Positions 44,001-44,522 of a DNA stretch of 44,522 bases are shown in pieces. Origin of the DNA: Haloplasma contractile SSD-17B (GTDB lineage: Bacteria > Bacillota_I > Bacilli_A > Haloplasmatales > Haloplasmataceae); assembly GCF_000215935.2 (NCBI RefSeq), contig NZ_AFNU02000017.1:1-44522 (forward strand), written 5' to 3'. Made by a program: the position numbers and the translations under genes. Within the stretch, counting starts at the first letter, position 1; each line of letters begins with the position of its first letter. The notes beneath the pieces are model-generated. The model was not told where the DNA came from. It searched no databases and worked only from the letters and a program-made list of their open reading frames with translations.

Positions 44001-44384
44001 ATCACTGTTACAATCAAAGATACAATAGCACCGGTAATTACAGGTCATGCTGATATGACGTTAGAAATAGGAACAATAGCTAAAGACTGGTTAGACGGTG
44101 TATCGGCAACTGACAACAGTGGAGAAATAATCACAGTAACAGTAGATGAAACAAATGTAGACATGAACACAGTTGAAACATTTGAAATTACGTATACAGC
44201 AACTGACTCAGAAGGAAATGTAGCAACTGAGACTGTTACAATCACAATTGAAGATACAACAGCCCCAGTAATAACAGGACATGTTGATCAAACATTTGAA
44301 ATAGGAACAATAGCTAAAGACTGGTTAGATGGTGTAACAGCAACTGACAACAGTGGAGAAACAATCCACAGTAACAGTAGATGA
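38052..44384 (+). CDS. Giant secreted beta-helix surface protein with Ig-like repeats (frameshifted near the end, incomplete)
   Basis: The frame codes 2110 residues. A signal peptide is visible at residues 1-35 (basic start, then ILFILITFVLAFGFMFA). Residues about 40-1750 are parallel beta-helix text with many N-T-S-G-N ladders, like pectate-lyase-fold adhesins. Two kinds of module recur: B (about 383-600 and 1176-1396, with YLEDGNH) and A (about 652-873 and 913-1135, with NAWGGIA and NQIYTG). From about residue 1834 come Ig-like repeats of the DUF5011/Cry22-like kind (DTIAPVITGH, ATDNSGE). The stop at 44382-44384 comes from one extra base (44366/44367). Probably a cell-surface adhesin or polysaccharide-binding protein; the anchor lies outside the window. 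A good RBS and promoter support the ATG. Confidence 0.88.
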   Translation: MKLNVSRNRKILFILITFVLAFGFMFANSVTSDAEGNFLYVDPSDNTSYSTILDAYNTASDGDIIYVTEGNYELPIIEITKSVTIKGSDKEAVTIRPTADTSSREGWITVLVGATLNLDNVTLDGDGFSIYYGILGQGTINVENTRMMNIKSGKYLGIALRLESGGLIENNYFEQIGRIGIYVSGPMVNDSIIINNTYTGKGDGDWIDYGIEVGRDGHAFIKGNHIFNNTGVAASDGSGSAGILVSSYYGTGPSTAIIDSGNIIENNTIGIGIGYTADDSSDVTIENNIIRSNEYSIVNYGSKLIQAERNYFGTGLERPLNTYGNIDYFPWAVNEERTLFTNNSVDTVVVDDDFINLTTYDHVQVDTDGDGVVEDYYYGVNAFSTVPEAVATAVEGSLVHIEAGSYRLEKTLRIEKGIMLRGVGENLVTLDASDRTGWGILVDQTNVNPVELSGFTLDGANTPNYGIHASGTDGLIIHDITVQNFGEWSTGIDLNTVNNTTLTNVTSINNGGNGINLMNARNVTLDTIMTSGNAWSGIGIMTGKAYFYGHEGTQNVVLKNIEGVTEGIYLEDGNHPDYTVPISYSLNLEDGADVTILSDTIQFAYYGIRDKDTTKELFHTMFFTNLEDAKAMDTSDRYTHVYLNDMTSNTYIVDEQFSLEDAYRVALDGDRIYLTAGTYTLNGTFNINKEISIIGEGTDVVAINYEGTTGYGIKVEASNVELSNFTLNTPNTNSYPVKVQYDHTAGEKVSNINVNTIIVNNNAVSGRTGIDFNGVTNSAIMDVEVYNSGYGNGISLTNSSDITITNVTTSGNAWGGIAVYTKENIDITPGSNNVTIDGVINIAEKNQIYTGEGNGYATTNLTLPVEFDYLVNFAGDSQNYYVNSVEHALLWAQEVAIFGVNATVYEISQDIYYLAEGMDILYTVEQVPEYSFVVLMPGTYTLNSTLTIDKSIGLIGVGSDLVTINYEGPVSGYGMLVESSDVYISGFTFNTPTIELYPFKVQYDQATGTKIGEVMIDGVIINNNPEAGKTGIDFNGVSNSFISNVQVYNSGKGNGIAVTDSNNIYISNVTTSGNAWGGIAIYAAGKYDIPAGTDSIIIEGTNNLSEANQIYTGTGFGTTITNVSVPAEYNYTVLIPGSDSVSYQDSIEGAVALAQSWITKYGVNPIVKSETTAEYYVGEGMDLQQTIDVAEEGATVHLLAGTHRIASTLTIDKGIHLIGEGQDVVTLDASNRNGWGIHLKNSNTSEIELAGFTLIGTNNSNYGIHTGGTQNFSIHDITVKDFSASGIDLNTASIGLVENVTAINNNGNGIQLANAYDVTLRNITTSGNVWAGIGMFTNDPYYYGHEGIDNIILENIDNVSDGIYLEDGNHSEYLVPITYSYDLNDNANVTLLSNKHQIVFDGVRSDGLHQTLFLNNLDDAMTAASMYAKSHYIKDYANNAYHVVEGMSIQRAIDLSEAGDTIYVYPGHYVERSTYDGSDLGLWVNKDDISIIGLDENGTEITDPNNVQATIEAFVQSNWGTNFYITSDNVTIKGLRFVGTESPWQAFVNKVIEVTGNNFTLEASQVDGVEGLYLCGAVYVGDNAATDEDLTTFVSGIGQLNINNNILFGSVSVNNGVGYNTENPQLMIINNVFDDSNQAITYITGVGHSGFDSEAAWRNAPSVLPTVTGNTFNSTASYVLVSYDDDPSRVADLAYIEAFIANNTLQSYTYILNSEEELKYSYIWTNLEQALEYTDVADYVVYSHGSQEMLTQIGSVEFNSLPDYLASNEALLINVESSLNLETVDIYTNINNEGWNVSNGQLLFDKEGDYSLQVKSVDTDGNELIVYNGMISIDFTPPTLTGVEDLFIEVNTVDVNWLEGISANDTLSRMKAIQVDTSNVDLKSKGTYTVTYTVEDFVGNITTETITVTVQDTIAPEITVIEHPTFEIGTTEPNWLDYVTASDLYDQDVTITHDAALVDMNTVGVFTVTVTATDDAGNEATETITVTIKDTIAPVITGHADMTLEIGTIAKDWLDGVSATDNSGEIITVTVDETNVDMNTVETFEITYTATDSEGNVATETVTITIEDTTAPVITGHVDQTFEIGTIAKDWLDGVTATDNSGETIHSNSR

Positions 44385-44522
44385 AACAAATGTAGACATG
44401 AACACAGTCGGAACATTTGATATTACGTTTACAGCAACTGACTCAGAAGGAAATGTAGCAACAGAAACAGTTACAATTACGATTGAGGATACAACAGATC
44501 CAGTGATTACAGGACATGTTGT
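43785..44522 (+). repeat. Tandem 234-nt Ig-like domain repeats
   Basis: Units begin with GATACA at 43785, 44019, 44253 and 44488. The spacings are 234, 234 and 235, so the third interval carries the extra base. The units starting at 44019 and 44253 are nearly identical; the one at 43785 is more diverged. The fourth is cut by the window end. Confidence 0.85.
44368..44522 (+). CDS. Continuation of the surface protein in the shifted frame (partial)
   Basis: After the extra base, the reading TVTVDETNVDMNTVGTFDIT then FTATDSEGNVATETVTITIE and DTTDPVITGHV continues the Ig-like repeat without a stop to the window's end. It matches the preceding unit almost word for word. The gene therefore extends beyond 44522 if the frameshift is an error or is bypassed. 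Confidence 0.8.

Noticed and set aside
1..44522. tRNA, rRNA or known riboswitch genes.
   Set aside because: None was recognised by eye on either strand; a covariance search would be needed to exclude small ones.

Overview
The window is AT-rich bacterial DNA with dense genes, AGGAGG-type ribosome binding sites, sigma-A-like promoters and frequent hairpin-plus-T terminators. This fits a low-GC Bacillota or wall-variant relative such as a Haloplasma/Turicibacter-type lineage. That placement is a guess; no rRNA, tRNA or housekeeping marker is present to prove it. UGA is used as a stop by intact genes, so the standard bacterial code applies.

Region 1 (98-18541) is a surface-polysaccharide locus read on the + strand. 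A large membrane protein, a GT2 glycosyltransferase and a DUF2304 protein come first. A long operon (3461-15021) follows, with a complete dTDP-L-rhamnose pathway (rfbA, rfbC, rfbD, rfbB), a rhamnosyltransferase-like GT2, an ABC polysaccharide exporter (Wzm/Wzt type), a methyltransferase-like protein and an 1132-residue multidomain glycosyltransferase. Downstream are another GT2, UDP-glucose 6-dehydrogenase and UTP-glucose-1-phosphate uridylyltransferase. Together they suggest a rhamnose- and possibly glucuronate-containing glycan made in the cytoplasm and exported by the ABC transporter. An IS3-type transposase remnant and a perfect 20-bp hairpin close the region.

Region 2 (18825-37398) is accessory DNA bracketed by two paralogous TPR genes on the - strand. 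Its left half (19759-27570) is a graveyard of polymorphic-toxin cassettes: four decayed copies of the same pretoxin HINT domain, two of them followed by HNH-like (AHH-type) toxin remnants, interleaved with intact and broken candidate immunity genes, ending in a SUKH/SMI1-KNR4 gene. Its right half holds two MqsR-like toxin / Zn-finger-HTH-Panacea antitoxin modules, SEC-C and UPF0158 proteins, two copies of a ~310-bp noncoding repeat bracketing about 6 kb, a DUF2247-like pseudogene, and an XRE regulator next to a gene joining an ImmA/IrrE peptidase to a Fic domain (frameshifted at one position). Several breaks are single-base differences in short homopolymers, so some may be sequencing errors.

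Region 3 (37984-44522) is a giant secreted beta-helix surface protein with internal duplicated modules in the order B-A-A-B and a tail of 234-nt Ig-like repeats. One extra C at 44366/44367 shifts the frame in the last complete repeat, and the reading continues in the new frame off the window's end.
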